The notes: generated from the letters alone by a model not told the origin. A stretch of DNA of 46,927 bases from Acidimicrobiia bacterium (GCA_009837815.1 VXSV01000086.1:1-46927), one strand, 5' to 3'. Numbered from the stretch's first letter, positions 1-8,903 are shown. Numbers and translations: made by a program.

Positions 1-351
1 CCCCCCCACCGCCCAAACCCACCAGCGGGATGGAGGCAAGGAGACGCTCCGCACCATCAACACCGCGTACAGAGCCGGAAACACAGAGAGCACGATCACC
101 GGCGGGATGAAGGCAATGAGACCGAGTTCGGAGAGCCAGGGCATCAGGAACCCGAAGAAGGAGAGGCCGAAAGCCAAGCCGGTCATCACGGCGCTGAATA
201 CGCCTTCGCAGCGGCGGGTCTGCAGGAGGAACAGGGCAATTGCCGGAAGGCTGATCCACCACCAGCCACGAGGCGGGAAGGCCAGAGACAAGGCCCCGCC
301 GGCGAGAGCCGAAAGCAGAACCGGGGCGACGCGTCGTATCAGTGGGTCCAC
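1..351 (-). CDS. lnt: Apolipoprotein N-acyltransferase, N-terminal part (cut by window edge)
   Basis: The reading frame is open from a GTG at 351 to the window edge, giving 117 codons of the N-terminus. The codon just before the GTG is TAG, so this is the earliest possible start. The translation is very hydrophobic, with about four membrane segments. It carries the FPPRGWWW motif near residues 25-32, which resembles the N-terminal membrane domain of Lnt, the enzyme that N-acylates the lipobox cysteine of lipoproteins. The nitrilase-like catalytic domain lies outside the window, so the call rests on the membrane domain alone. Several lipoproteins encoded nearby would be substrates. The gene is divergent from the phosphatase gene at 398. 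Confidence 0.7.
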   Translation of the reverse strand, partial: MDPLIRRVAPVLLSALAGGALSLAFPPRGWWWISLPAIALFLLQTRRCEGVFSAVMTGLAFGLSFFGFLMPWLSELGLIAFIPPVIVLSVFPALYAVLMVRSVSLPPSRWWVWAVGG

Positions 352-397
352 CTAACCGAGAGGCTACCCCATAGGTGGCGGAGGTATTCTGTGCCGG

Positions 398-1195
398 GTG
401 AAACACGGCGCCCGCGGTCCAAGCGATCTGTCCCTGGCCGTGACCGCGGCCCGCCGGGCCGCCACGCTGTTGAGAGAGGCCTTGGGGAAGAGCGCCGAGG
501 TCGAGTTCAAAGGAGAGGTGGATCCGGTTACCGAGGTGGATCGTCGGGCGGAAGCCGAGATCCGGCGGATGCTCATGACGCACCGGCCCTCCGACGACAT
601 AGTGGGAGAGGAAGAGGGCGGAGTCCTGCCAACGGAAGGCCGGGCGTGGATAATCGATCCCTTGGACGGGACGGTGAATTTCATACACGGTTTGGCGCCG
701 GTGAGCGTCTCGGTGGCGCTCTGGGAAGATGGGGCTCCACTGGTGGGAGTGGTCATCGAAGCCATACACGGTGAGGAGTTCACCGCGGTCCGCGGGGAGG
801 GAGCCTGGCTCGACTCACAGCCGATTTCGGTCAGCTGCCAAGCTGCCCTCTCCCAGGCCCTGGTGGGAACCGGGTTTCCCTACGACCGGAGAGAGCGGGC
901 CCACGAATATGCGGCGCTAATCGGGGCGGTGCTGGCGGAGTCCCAAGGAATTCGGCGGCGGGGTTCGGCGGCATTGGACCTGTGCTATGTAGCAGTGGGT
1001 CGATTCGACGCCTTCTGGGAGCAGGGATTGGCGGTCTGGGACATGGCGGCCGGGATCCTCATGGTCGAGGAGGCTGGGGGAAAGGTGACCGGCCTCGACG
1101 GAAGGAAGGTTCCTTTGGACGGATCCGCGGTGATAGCCACCAACGGATTGGTTCACGACCAGTTTGCCAAGGTGCTGGCCGGAGCGGTCGGCTGA
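398..1195 (+). CDS. Inositol monophosphatase family protein
   Basis: A 265-residue Mg2+-dependent phosphatase of the IMPase/SuhB/HisN/CysQ superfamily. The metal-binding signatures are complete: GEEEG at residues 70-74, DPLDGTVNF at 87-95 and W214-D215 in the C-terminal WDMAAG motif. Length is normal for the family. The GTG start at 398 is preceded by GGAGG at 380-384, 13 nt upstream. Candidate substrates are inositol-1-phosphate, histidinol phosphate or PAP, and the sequence alone does not choose between them. The next gene starts 18 bp after its stop, so the two are probably co-transcribed. Confidence 0.9.
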   Translation: MKHGARGPSDLSLAVTAARRAATLLREALGKSAEVEFKGEVDPVTEVDRRAEAEIRRMLMTHRPSDDIVGEEEGGVLPTEGRAWIIDPLDGTVNFIHGLAPVSVSVALWEDGAPLVGVVIEAIHGEEFTAVRGEGAWLDSQPISVSCQAALSQALVGTGFPYDRRERAHEYAALIGAVLAESQGIRRRGSAALDLCYVAVGRFDAFWEQGLAVWDMAAGILMVEEAGGKVTGLDGRKVPLDGSAVIATNGLVHDQFAKVLAGAVG

Positions 1196-1213
1196 ACGAT
1201 CCTGGGAGAAGTC

Positions 1214-3187
1214 ATGGGCAATCACGCAGAAGAGATGTTCGACTACACGGCGATGACCGTTCCTGCAATAGAGAAGATCGCGTCGCGCGCCATTGACGAA
1301 GCGGAAAGGTTGCGATCAGAAGTGTTGGATGCCGACAAGCCTCGGACCTACGGAAACACCCTTGCTCCTTTGGAAGGGGTGGAGGAGGTCCTCTCCAGGG
1401 CTTTCGGCGAGGCCGGGTTCATGGGTTATGTGCACACCGACCCCGAAGTGAGGGCGGCTGGGCACGCCTGTTCGGAGAGATTGTCCAAGTGGCATACCGA
1501 CATGGCCTTCGACCCCAAGCTGTATCAGGCGGTGGAAGCGTTTCGGTCCACCGCACAGGCCGGAACGCTCACCGGAGAGAGAGAGCGCTACCTCGAATTC
1601 GTGGGCCGTGACCTCAAAAAGGCCGGACACCATCTACCTGTCGATTCCCAGGCCCGCGTGAAAGAACTGTCCGCCCGGATGATCGAGCTGGGGGTGGCCT
1701 TCGCCCAGAACATAGCCGAGTACGAAGATGCCTTGGAGGTGACCAGAGAGGACTTGGACGGTCTGCCGGACACCTACATCGACTCGTTGCCGCCCGCCGA
1801 GGAGGAGGGAAAGCTCCGGGTGACCATGGCCTACCCCCATGTGATCCCGTTCATGGAGAACGCCAGTCGAAGAGACCTGCGCCAACGCCTGGCCAAAAAG
1901 TTCAGCAATCGGGCGGTGGAAGCCAACCGGCCGATCCTCGAGGAGGCGGTGGCGATAAGGATGGAGATAGCGACGTTGTTCGGCGAGCCGTCCTGGGCGC
2001 ACCACCGACTGTCCGAGCGGATGGCCAAGACTCCCGAGACGGTGCAAGGATTCTATGACCTGTTGCTGGGACCACTCCAGGAGGCGGGGCGCCGGGAGGT
2101 TGCCCGGATAGCGGAGCTGTTGGAATCGGACGGCGAACAGGGTCCTGTGCAGTCTTGGGACTGGAGGTACTACGACAATCGCATCCGCCGGACCGAGTAC
2201 GGGGTCGACCAGATGGAGGTGGCCGCCTACTTCCCGCTCGACCGGGTGTTGGAGGGGATGCTGGATCTGACAGGGGAGATGTTCAGGATCGAGTACCAAC
2301 GAGTGCAGGCGCCTGTGTGGCACGAGGATGTGATCACCTACGCGGTCTTCGACGATGAGTCCGGAGAGCACATCTCCAACTTCCACATGGATCTCTTTCC
2401 CCGAGAGGGGAAGTTCAGCCATGCCGCTGCCTTCACCCTGGTGAAAGGCCGTCGCCGACCCGACGGGTCCTATCAGAAACCTCGGTCGGCGATTGTCGCC
2501 AATTTCACGCCGCCGTCGGAGGGGAACCCTGCGCTTCTGCAGCATTCGGAAGTGCTGACGCTGTTCCATGAGTTCGGCCACATACTGCATCAGGTTCTCA
2601 CCCGCGCCGATTCGGGCCGTTTCTCCGGAACAAGCACGGAGTGGGACTTCGTGGAGGCGGCGAGCCAGATCATGGAGAACTGGACGTGGCAACCCGAGAT
2701 TCTGGCCCGGTTCGCATTCCATCACCAGACCCGAGAGCCTCTCCCCGCCGGGCTGTTGAAGAGACTGACCGGCGCCAAGCTGTTGAATGTCGCCATCTCC
2801 AAGCTTCGCCAGGCGAGCTTCGGCCTGCTGGACATGGCTTTGCACGGTCCCGATCCCGAAAAGGACATCGACGAGATCCTGGAACGCTCCAACGAGGTCT
2901 CTCTGTTTCCCTTGCAGGAGGGGACCTTTTCGCCGGCCAGCTTTGGTCACCTCATGGGCGGATACGACGCGGGCTATTACGGATATCTGTGGTCGGAAGT
3001 CTTCGGCGACGACATGTGGAGACGCTTCGAGGAAGAGGGAATCACCAACCCGGAGGTGGGGATGGACTACCGCCGAGAAGTGCTGGAGGTGGGAGGCTCC
3101 CGCGACGCCATAGAGACGCTCCGCTCATTCCTGGGCCGGGAGCCCGACAACGGCGCCTTCCTCCGCAAGCTTGGAATCACCCCGTAA
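1214..3187 (+). CDS. M3 family zinc metallopeptidase (thimet oligopeptidase-like)
   Basis: A 657-residue cytosolic oligopeptidase with no signal peptide. The zinc site HEFGH is at residues 452-456, with the third ligand probably E481 in the EAASQ segment, as in the M3A branch (thimet oligopeptidase, Dcp, oligopeptidase A). The conserved C-terminal Gly/Tyr-rich loop (GYDAGYYGYLWSEVF) that closes over substrate is also present. Length matches the family. These enzymes finish the breakdown of short peptides. The gene closely follows the phosphatase gene and is convergent with the membrane protein gene at 3255. Confidence 0.93.
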   Translation: MGNHAEEMFDYTAMTVPAIEKIASRAIDEAERLRSEVLDADKPRTYGNTLAPLEGVEEVLSRAFGEAGFMGYVHTDPEVRAAGHACSERLSKWHTDMAFDPKLYQAVEAFRSTAQAGTLTGERERYLEFVGRDLKKAGHHLPVDSQARVKELSARMIELGVAFAQNIAEYEDALEVTREDLDGLPDTYIDSLPPAEEEGKLRVTMAYPHVIPFMENASRRDLRQRLAKKFSNRAVEANRPILEEAVAIRMEIATLFGEPSWAHHRLSERMAKTPETVQGFYDLLLGPLQEAGRREVARIAELLESDGEQGPVQSWDWRYYDNRIRRTEYGVDQMEVAAYFPLDRVLEGMLDLTGEMFRIEYQRVQAPVWHEDVITYAVFDDESGEHISNFHMDLFPREGKFSHAAAFTLVKGRRRPDGSYQKPRSAIVANFTPPSEGNPALLQHSEVLTLFHEFGHILHQVLTRADSGRFSGTSTEWDFVEAASQIMENWTWQPEILARFAFHHQTREPLPAGLLKRLTGAKLLNVAISKLRQASFGLLDMALHGPDPEKDIDEILERSNEVSLFPLQEGTFSPASFGHLMGGYDAGYYGYLWSEVFGDDMWRRFEEEGITNPEVGMDYRREVLEVGGSRDAIETLRSFLGREPDNGAFLRKLGITP

Positions 3188-3200
3188 AGCAGGAGTGCCT

Positions 3201-3218
3201 CACCGCGACAGGGCGGTG
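3201..3218. terminator. Hairpin between convergent genes
   Basis: A perfect 6-bp inverted repeat, CACCGC-gacagg-GCGGTG, lies in the 67-bp gap between the convergent peptidase and LiaF-like genes. It could act as a terminator for either side, but no clear T-tract follows. Confidence 0.3.
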
Positions 3219-3254
3219 CCGCGGGACTCGACTTGCACGAGGCAGACGCGGGGC

Positions 3255-3950
3255 TCAGGACTCCACTTCTATCCCGCCGAACAGGCACACGCCGGTAAGG
3301 GTGAGGCGCATCTCGGAAGAGCCCGATGGAGGCGTCGGGCGTTTGTCCTCCACTCCACCCAGGAGGTTGGTGGTCTGTATGTCGACGCTCCAGTTCTCCG
3401 GGACGCGGATCTCGGCGCCCCCGAACACCACCGTCACGTCCAGAGTGGCCTCCCCGCCGGCGAGGCCCGCTTCGGCCAGGTTGATGTCCACCGAGCCGAA
3501 TACTGCAACTACCTGACCACCCGAGATGCTCCGGTCAGTAACCTTCCGGCTGTCCGATCCGAACACGGAGGTGACGTTCACCTCCCCGGGGACGGAATCA
3601 TCCCTGACGCTATGCGGGTCATGACGTGAGCGCTTCTTCCTCCGCCCGAAAAGGATCCTGGCTCCGACGAGAATCAGGACCACCGGCCAGAACCGCCAGA
3701 CATCCCCGATGGAGTAATCCCAGATATCCAGTGTGCTAAGGAGGAAGAACACCCCGAGTGCGGTGACGAGCAGCCCGGCTAACCAAGATTTCTGTTTGAG
3801 GTTCCCGAGACCCACTGCAATGATGATCAGCGGCCACCAACTTGCCCAGGGGACTTCCCATTCCGTGAGGTTCTCAACCAGGAAGGCGCCTCCAACGGCC
3901 ACCAAAGCCAGTCCGACCAAAACCCGTCGGCTACGCCCGGAAGTCGTCAC
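3255..3950 (-). CDS. LiaF/DUF2154-like membrane protein (cell-envelope stress sensor family)
   Basis: About 231 residues from a GTG at 3950, which has AGGAG a few bases upstream. Longer in-frame starts reach 4031 but add a polar, poorly supported extension. The N-terminal half has about four hydrophobic segments with paired Trp residues. The C-terminal half is a soluble, beta-rich domain with repeating VFGS, VFGG, LLGG and LFGG turns. This is the layout of LiaF-like and cell-wall-active-antibiotic-response proteins. In Bacillus such proteins restrain the LiaSR two-component system; no partner kinase is present here, so the role is inferred. Confidence 0.75.
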   Translation of the reverse strand: MTTSGRSRRVLVGLALVAVGGAFLVENLTEWEVPWASWWPLIIIAVGLGNLKQKSWLAGLLVTALGVFFLLSTLDIWDYSIGDVWRFWPVVLILVGARILFGRRKKRSRHDPHSVRDDSVPGEVNVTSVFGSDSRKVTDRSISGGQVVAVFGSVDINLAEAGLAGGEATLDVTVVFGGAEIRVPENWSVDIQTTNLLGGVEDKRPTPPSGSSEMRLTLTGVCLFGGIEVES

Positions 3951-4081
3951 GATTCTCTCCTTTGGCACTTGATTGCCCACCCGGGATGTTAGGGACATTC
4001 TGAGATCACCCCGCGATGACAGCATGACCATGACGGTCTACAGGTTTTTCGAAAGAGGGAGCCAGCCTTTAGTAAAGGTGT

Positions 4082-4111
4082 TTGACAAATAGGTCAAGGC
4101 ACACATACACT
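4082..4111 (+). promoter_or_regulatory. Probable promoter with palindromic operator upstream of the ROK gene
   Basis: A consensus -35 TTGACA (4082-4087) is followed 18 bp later by TACACT (4106-4111), which matches the -10 consensus at four of six positions. The -35 box is inside a perfect inverted repeat, TTGAC-N6-GTCAA (4082-4097). A regulator bound there would cover the -35 box. The position, about 80 bp before the ROK start, suggests autoregulation. Confidence 0.45.
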
Positions 4112-4189
4112 CCTATCCACACCAGTCGGAAGCCTGTGGCGCCAAGTTCAGGAAAGACTGGCGAGTGGTACCGAAGGAGATATCCGCAG

Positions 4190-5392
4190 ATGCTTGAGGA
4201 GTCGGGATCCGGGATGCTCCGGCTGCGTAACGGCCAAGTGGTGTTCGACCGGTTCATGGAGGCCGGGACCAAGCCCATCTCCCGCGCCGAGATAGCCCGC
4301 CGGACCGGATTGTCCAAGCCCACAGTAAACACCCTGGTGCTGGATCTCGAAACGGCCGGTGTGGTCAGGTGTAATCCCTCGGCTCAGCCTCACGGTCGGA
4401 TCGGCAGGCCCGCTGCTTCCTATGAAGTGGTGTCGGATGCGGCGCTCGTGGTGGGGGTCGACATGGGCGCCACCAAGACCATTGTCGGTGTTGCCGATTT
4501 GCTGGGAGATGTGATAGCCACTGAGCAGATCGAGACACCTAACCACGCGGTGGCGGCCGTGAATGCTGTGGTAAGCACAGTCCGGCGTTTGCTGGAACGC
4601 CTAGGCGATAGTGGATCGAGGCTGGAAGCAGCCTGCGTGGGAGTTCCCGGCGTCTATCGACCCTCCCACGACAGGGTGGAAATGGCCCCCAACCTCCCCG
4701 GGTTCGTTGACCTTCCGATCAGGGCGGAACTATCGGACCGTCTCGGAATCGATGTGACCATAGAGAACGACGTGAACCTGGCCACGGTCGGGGAGGCGAA
4801 CGCCATGGCTACCGGCGGCAAGCACTTCGCCGCCATCTCCATCGGCACGGGGATCGGTATGGGGATGGTGTTGGAAGGCGCCCTATACCGGGGCGCACAT
4901 GGAGCGGCGGGGGAGATCGGGTCGGTCAAGCTGCCGCGGGTGGGCGGAGAGGTTTTTCACGCCCTCACCCTGGAGGACGTGGCCTCGGCGCCCGCAATAA
5001 GAAAGCTGTTTCACCGTTCGGTGGAGGCGGGGAGGCGTACCGGGCTGGAAGGAGACGCCGACGTTCCGGCCATATTGGCTGCCGCCGCGCGGGGCGACCA
5101 GGCGGCAACCGCCGCCCTCGATATCGCGGCTGACGCGGTTGCCTTCGCCACCTCCTACTTCTGCTGGGTAAATGATCCGACCTTGGTGGTGTTCGGCGGC
5201 GGGGTGGGCTCGAACCCCATCTTCGTGGAGGCGGTGCGGGCTCGGATCGGCCGCTATCTGACCGTCATACCCGAGATGGTCCCCTCCACCTTGGGAGGCC
5301 GGGCTGCGTTCCTGGGCGCGATCTCCACTGCTCTCGCCGAGGTTCGCGGCTCTCTGGTGGCCAAGCGCCTGGCGCGGAGGAGCGAGGGATGA
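4190..5392 (+). CDS. ROK family transcriptional regulator
   Basis: About 400 residues from ATG 4190, chosen because AAGGAG lies about 10 nt upstream; a TTG at 4082 would add 36 unlikely residues inside the promoter. The N-terminus is a winged-helix DNA-binding domain (ISRAEIARRTGLSKPTVNTLV). It is followed by a ROK sugar-kinase-fold domain with the phosphate loop GVDMGATKT, the ENDVN segment and the SIGTGIGMG and GAAGEIG motifs. The cysteine-rich zinc motif of many ROK kinases is missing, which fits a NagC/XylR-type repressor rather than a kinase. Its stop overlaps the next start (ATGA), so it heads the transporter operon and probably senses the imported or processed sugar. Confidence 0.9.
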   Translation: MLEESGSGMLRLRNGQVVFDRFMEAGTKPISRAEIARRTGLSKPTVNTLVLDLETAGVVRCNPSAQPHGRIGRPAASYEVVSDAALVVGVDMGATKTIVGVADLLGDVIATEQIETPNHAVAAVNAVVSTVRRLLERLGDSGSRLEAACVGVPGVYRPSHDRVEMAPNLPGFVDLPIRAELSDRLGIDVTIENDVNLATVGEANAMATGGKHFAAISIGTGIGMGMVLEGALYRGAHGAAGEIGSVKLPRVGGEVFHALTLEDVASAPAIRKLFHRSVEAGRRTGLEGDADVPAILAAAARGDQAATAALDIAADAVAFATSYFCWVNDPTLVVFGGGVGSNPIFVEAVRARIGRYLTVIPEMVPSTLGGRAAFLGAISTALAEVRGSLVAKRLARRSEG

Positions 5393-6660
5393 CCGACCAC
5401 GCCGCCTCCGTGGCGGCCTCGGTCGACGAGGGCGCCCTGGTCAACCTCGCCCGAGAGGCGGTGAGGATCCCCAGCGTCACTCCCGACGAGACGGCCTTCG
5501 CGGAGTGGGTGAGGGACCGGCTTGGGAAAGGCGGCTGGAACGAAGTCAGTTTGCTCGAGGTGGAACCGGGTCGGCCCAATGTCCATGCCTACGCCGGGGA
5601 TTCGGACGGCGGAGGTAGGTCGTTGGTGCTGGCGGGGCACCTCGACACGGTCCATGCCGATGACTGGACCCAGGAGTGGGCGGGCACCGATCGGGCCGAT
5701 CCCTTCAGGGCACACGTCATCGACGGGGAGATCTGGGCGCGGGGGGTGACCGATCAGAAGGGAGGGATCTGTACCATCATCGAGGCTGTCCGCGCCGTCA
5801 GCCGGGCGGGTTACCGGCTGGCCGGATCCCTAACCGGATTGTTTGTCTGCGACGAGGAGTCCGGCCAGCCCGGGAGCGGGCTCTCAGTGGGAATGCGAGC
5901 CGCCATGAGGGACTTGGTGGGAGGTGGCGGGAAAGCGCCTGACTTTGCGGTTTACACCGAGCCCACCACCGGCGCCATCTACACGGCGCAGATGGGATTC
6001 CTGATCGCCGACATCAGCCTGGCGGGGAGGTCGGCCTACTTCGGCACGCCGGAACTCGGGGTGGACGCGCTGGCGGCCGGACACGCTCTCTTGAGTGCCT
6101 TGTGGAGTTACAACGACACGCTGGGCGCGGGAGATGCTCATCCCCTGCTGGGCAAGCGGTTTCTCCTGGTTACCAGGGTGGCGTCGGGGGGAAACATCGC
6201 GGTACCGGGTAAGTTTCAGTTGTCCCTCATCCAGAAGCTGCTGCCCGGCGACGACCTCGATGCCGCGGCCCTGGCTCTCCGGGAGATCACCGAGAGTATC
6301 TCCGAGCAGTTCGAGGTCACCGGCGATGTGGTCTTCTCCGCGCCGAGGGACCACCCTGTCGGGGGCACGCCGGATGAAGTCCCGGCTAATCATCCCGCCG
6401 TCACCGAGTTGGCGGCCGCCATCCAGCGGACCACCGGTCGTCCGCCCCGGATCGAGGGGGCTCCATACTGGTCGGAGAAGCCGCTTCTCCGGGCAGCCGG
6501 CATTCCAGGTGTTTACTTCGCTGCAGGGGATATCGCCACCTGCCATACGCCTTTCGAACGTTTGCCGATCGACCAATTCGTCTCAGTTACCCGGACCCTG
6601 GCGTACTTCATTGCGGCTTGGTGCGGGATCGAGGAAGCAACAGAAAAGGAGGAACCATGA
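5389..6660 (+). CDS. M20 family metallopeptidase/deacylase (ArgE/DapE-like)
   Basis: A 423-residue di-zinc hydrolase. Metal and catalytic residues are visible: H84 and D86 in AGHLDTVH, D122 in GVTDQKGG, and the E156-E157 pair in CDEESG. A lid or dimerisation domain occupies the middle. The family removes acyl groups from N-acyl amino acids or trims dipeptides. It overlaps the ROK stop by 4 bp and the binding-protein start by 4 bp, so it is translationally coupled to the transporter. It may therefore deacylate the imported compound, though the substrate cannot be read from the sequence. Confidence 0.88.
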   Translation: MTDHAASVAASVDEGALVNLAREAVRIPSVTPDETAFAEWVRDRLGKGGWNEVSLLEVEPGRPNVHAYAGDSDGGGRSLVLAGHLDTVHADDWTQEWAGTDRADPFRAHVIDGEIWARGVTDQKGGICTIIEAVRAVSRAGYRLAGSLTGLFVCDEESGQPGSGLSVGMRAAMRDLVGGGGKAPDFAVYTEPTTGAIYTAQMGFLIADISLAGRSAYFGTPELGVDALAAGHALLSALWSYNDTLGAGDAHPLLGKRFLLVTRVASGGNIAVPGKFQLSLIQKLLPGDDLDAAALALREITESISEQFEVTGDVVFSAPRDHPVGGTPDEVPANHPAVTELAAAIQRTTGRPPRIEGAPYWSEKPLLRAAGIPGVYFAAGDIATCHTPFERLPIDQFVSVTRTLAYFIAAWCGIEEATEKEEP

Positions 6661-8861
6661 AAAAAAGAACCATGAACCTCAAACGCAATACGTCCGCAAT
6701 GTGGCTCGTCACCGGCTTGGTGGCGGTGCTCAGCCTGGTTGCGGCGGCTTGCGGCGACGCCGAGGAGGAAACCACCACTACCCGGGCGGCCGCCGCAGCC
6801 ACCACTACCCAGGCACCTGCTACGACACAAGCTCCAAGTGATCCTGTGGCGCCGGTTACTCAGGGGCCGGGTGGTGAGGAGGCTACTCCGTCGGGTGAGA
6901 TTGGTTTGAGTGGTGATGAGGTTGGTGAGGTTCGGTCTGGGGGGTACACGGCGGCTTTGTTGTGGCATACGGCGGGTGCGTTCACTGATGCGGTGAGCCA
7001 GGGCGCTCGGGATGCTTTCGCGGAGTTGGGCGTGGAGGTGATCGCTGAGACCAATGCGCAGTTTGACGCTGCTCAGCAGGCCAATGATGTGGAGACTGTG
7101 TTGGCGCAGGATCCTGACATCATTATCAGTTTGGTGATCGATCCGGTGTCGGGCGCGGAGGCTTTCCGTCCTGCGGTTGACGCCGGGGTGCAGTTGGTGT
7201 TCTTGAGCAATGTGCCCGAGGGCTATGTGCATGGCGTCGACTATGTGGGGGTGGTCACTGATGACTTGGCTGCGATGGGCATGGCGGCTGCGGATCTGTT
7301 GGCTGATGCGTTGGGTGGCTCGGGGAAGGTGGGTTTCATCTTCCATGACGCTGCCTATTACGTGACGAATCAGCGGGATCAGGCGTTCAAGACTTGGATA
7401 GCGGAGCGTTATCCGGGTATTGAGATCGTTTCTTCCCAGGGGTTGGCTGATCCGGCTGCTGCTGAGGAGATCGCTGCTGCGTTGTTGACCCGGAATCCTG
7501 ACCTGAATGGGATCTATGCGCCGTGGTCGGCTGGTCCGGCTGACGGGGTGTTGGCTGCTTTGCGGGCGGCGGGCGCTTCGGATGTGGCGGTGGTGACCCT
7601 GGATCTGGACACCAATGTGTCGCTGGACCTGGTGGAAGGCGGGAACATCGTCGGTATCGCGGCGGATGAGGCCTATGAGCTGGGGCGGACCATGGCGCTG
7701 GAAGGCGCCTACGGGCTGTTGGGCAAGGATGCGCCTCCGTTCACGGTGGTGCCGGCCATCAAGGTCACCGCGGACAACATCGTGGACGCCTATCGGCAAT
7801 CATTGGCCACCGACCCACCCGCAGAAGTCATGGAAGCACTCGGTGAGTCCGTGCCGATGGCGCCGGTTACTCAGGGGCCGGGTGGTGAGGAGGCTACTCC
7901 GTCGGGTGAGATTGGTTTGAGTGGTGATGAGGTTGGTGAGGTTCGGTCTGGGGGGTACACGGCGGCTTTGTTGTGGCATACGGCGGGTGCGTTCACTGAT
8001 GCGGTGAGCCAGGGCGCTCGGGATGCTTTCGCGGAGTTGGGCGTGGAGGTGATCGCTGAGACCAATGCGCAGTTTGACGCTGCTCAGCAGGCCAATGATG
8101 TGGAGACTGTGTTGGCGCAGGATCCTGACATCATTATCAGTTTGGTGATCGATCCGGTGTCGGGCGCGGAGGCTTTCCGTCCTGCGGTTGACGCCGGGGT
8201 GCAGTTGGTGTTCTTGAGCAATGTGCCCGAGGGCTATGTGCATGGCGTCGACTATGTGGGGGTGGTCACTGATGACTTGGCTGCGATGGGCATGGCGGCT
8301 GCGGATCTGTTGGCTGATGCGTTGGGTGGCTCGGGGAAGGTGGGTTTCATCTTCCATGACGCTGCCTATTACGTGACGAATCAGCGGGATCAGGCGTTCA
8401 AGACTTGGATAGCGGAGCGTTATCCGGGTATTGAGATCGTTTCTTCCCAGGGGTTGGCTGATCCGGCTGCTGCTGAGGAGATCGCTGCTGCGTTGTTGAC
8501 CCGGAATCCTGACCTGAATGGGATCTATGCGCCGTGGTCGGCTGGTCCGGCTGACGGGGTGTTGGCTGCTTTGCGGGCGGCGGGCGCTTCGGATGTGGCG
8601 GTGGTGACCCTGGATCTGGACACCAATGTGTCGCTGGACCTGGTGGAAGGCGGGAACATCGTCGGTATCGCGGCGGATGAGGCCTATGAGCTGGGGCGGA
8701 CCATGGCGCTGGAAGGCGCCTACGGGCTGTTGGGCAAGGATGCGCCTCCGTTCACGGTGGTGCCGGCCATCAAGGTCACCGCGGACAACATCGTGGACGC
8801 CTATCGGCAATCATTGGCCACCGACCCACCCGCAGAAGTCATGGAAGCACTCGGCGGATAA
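6657..8861 (+). CDS. Sugar-type ABC transporter substrate-binding lipoprotein with two tandem binding domains
   Basis: About 734 residues, twice the usual size, starting at ATG 6657 behind AGGAGG and overlapping the deacylase stop. A lipoprotein signal peptide ends at C32 (VAAAC) and a Thr/Ala-rich linker follows. Two complete type-I periplasmic binding domains (Peripla_BP_4, ribose/xylose-binding type) occupy roughly residues 65-396 and 402-733. They are identical in amino acids and apparently in DNA, and are joined in frame by a short junction. Each copy begins with a Gly/Glu-rich linker and ends with a VTADNIVDAY segment. Codon use in the first two thirds of each copy is richer in T-ending codons than the neighbours. 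A real fused double receptor is most likely, but an assembly artefact must be excluded. Confidence 0.88.
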   Translation: MKKRTMNLKRNTSAMWLVTGLVAVLSLVAAACGDAEEETTTTRAAAAATTTQAPATTQAPSDPVAPVTQGPGGEEATPSGEIGLSGDEVGEVRSGGYTAALLWHTAGAFTDAVSQGARDAFAELGVEVIAETNAQFDAAQQANDVETVLAQDPDIIISLVIDPVSGAEAFRPAVDAGVQLVFLSNVPEGYVHGVDYVGVVTDDLAAMGMAAADLLADALGGSGKVGFIFHDAAYYVTNQRDQAFKTWIAERYPGIEIVSSQGLADPAAAEEIAAALLTRNPDLNGIYAPWSAGPADGVLAALRAAGASDVAVVTLDLDTNVSLDLVEGGNIVGIAADEAYELGRTMALEGAYGLLGKDAPPFTVVPAIKVTADNIVDAYRQSLATDPPAEVMEALGESVPMAPVTQGPGGEEATPSGEIGLSGDEVGEVRSGGYTAALLWHTAGAFTDAVSQGARDAFAELGVEVIAETNAQFDAAQQANDVETVLAQDPDIIISLVIDPVSGAEAFRPAVDAGVQLVFLSNVPEGYVHGVDYVGVVTDDLAAMGMAAADLLADALGGSGKVGFIFHDAAYYVTNQRDQAFKTWIAERYPGIEIVSSQGLADPAAAEEIAAALLTRNPDLNGIYAPWSAGPADGVLAALRAAGASDVAVVTLDLDTNVSLDLVEGGNIVGIAADEAYELGRTMALEGAYGLLGKDAPPFTVVPAIKVTADNIVDAYRQSLATDPPAEVMEALGG
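6847..7843 (+). repeat. Direct repeat, copy 1 (997 bp, within binding-protein gene)
   Basis: First copy of a 997-bp tandem direct repeat. No base differences from copy 2 were found, and translations in several frames on both strands agree. The repeat period is 1011 bp, exactly 337 codons, so the duplication stays in frame. A 14-bp unique junction (7844-7857) separates the copies. Confidence 0.93.
7858..8854 (+). repeat. Direct repeat, copy 2 (997 bp)
   Basis: Second copy of the repeat at 6847-7843. Identity stops one codon before the stop codon region: copy 1 continues into the junction peptide, copy 2 into the stop codon. Confidence 0.93.
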
Positions 8862-8903
8862 CTTCCCTGAATAGCTGATCGAACAAGGAAACAATCCCCA
8901 GAG

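Noticed and set aside
1634-2950. 438-codon minus-strand open frame opposite the M3 peptidase gene
   Set aside because: The plus strand encodes an intact metallopeptidase; the antisense frame has no domain or start signal.
6513-8810. Long open frames on the minus strand opposite the duplicated receptor (428 and 336 codons)
   Set aside because: They mirror the codon bias of the plus-strand gene, occur twice because of the repeat, lack ribosome-binding sites and have Arg/His/Gln-rich translations with no recognisable domain.
6847-8854. Transposon or integrated element as cause of the repeats
   Set aside because: No transposase, terminal inverted repeats or target-site duplications are visible; the repeats are coding and in frame.
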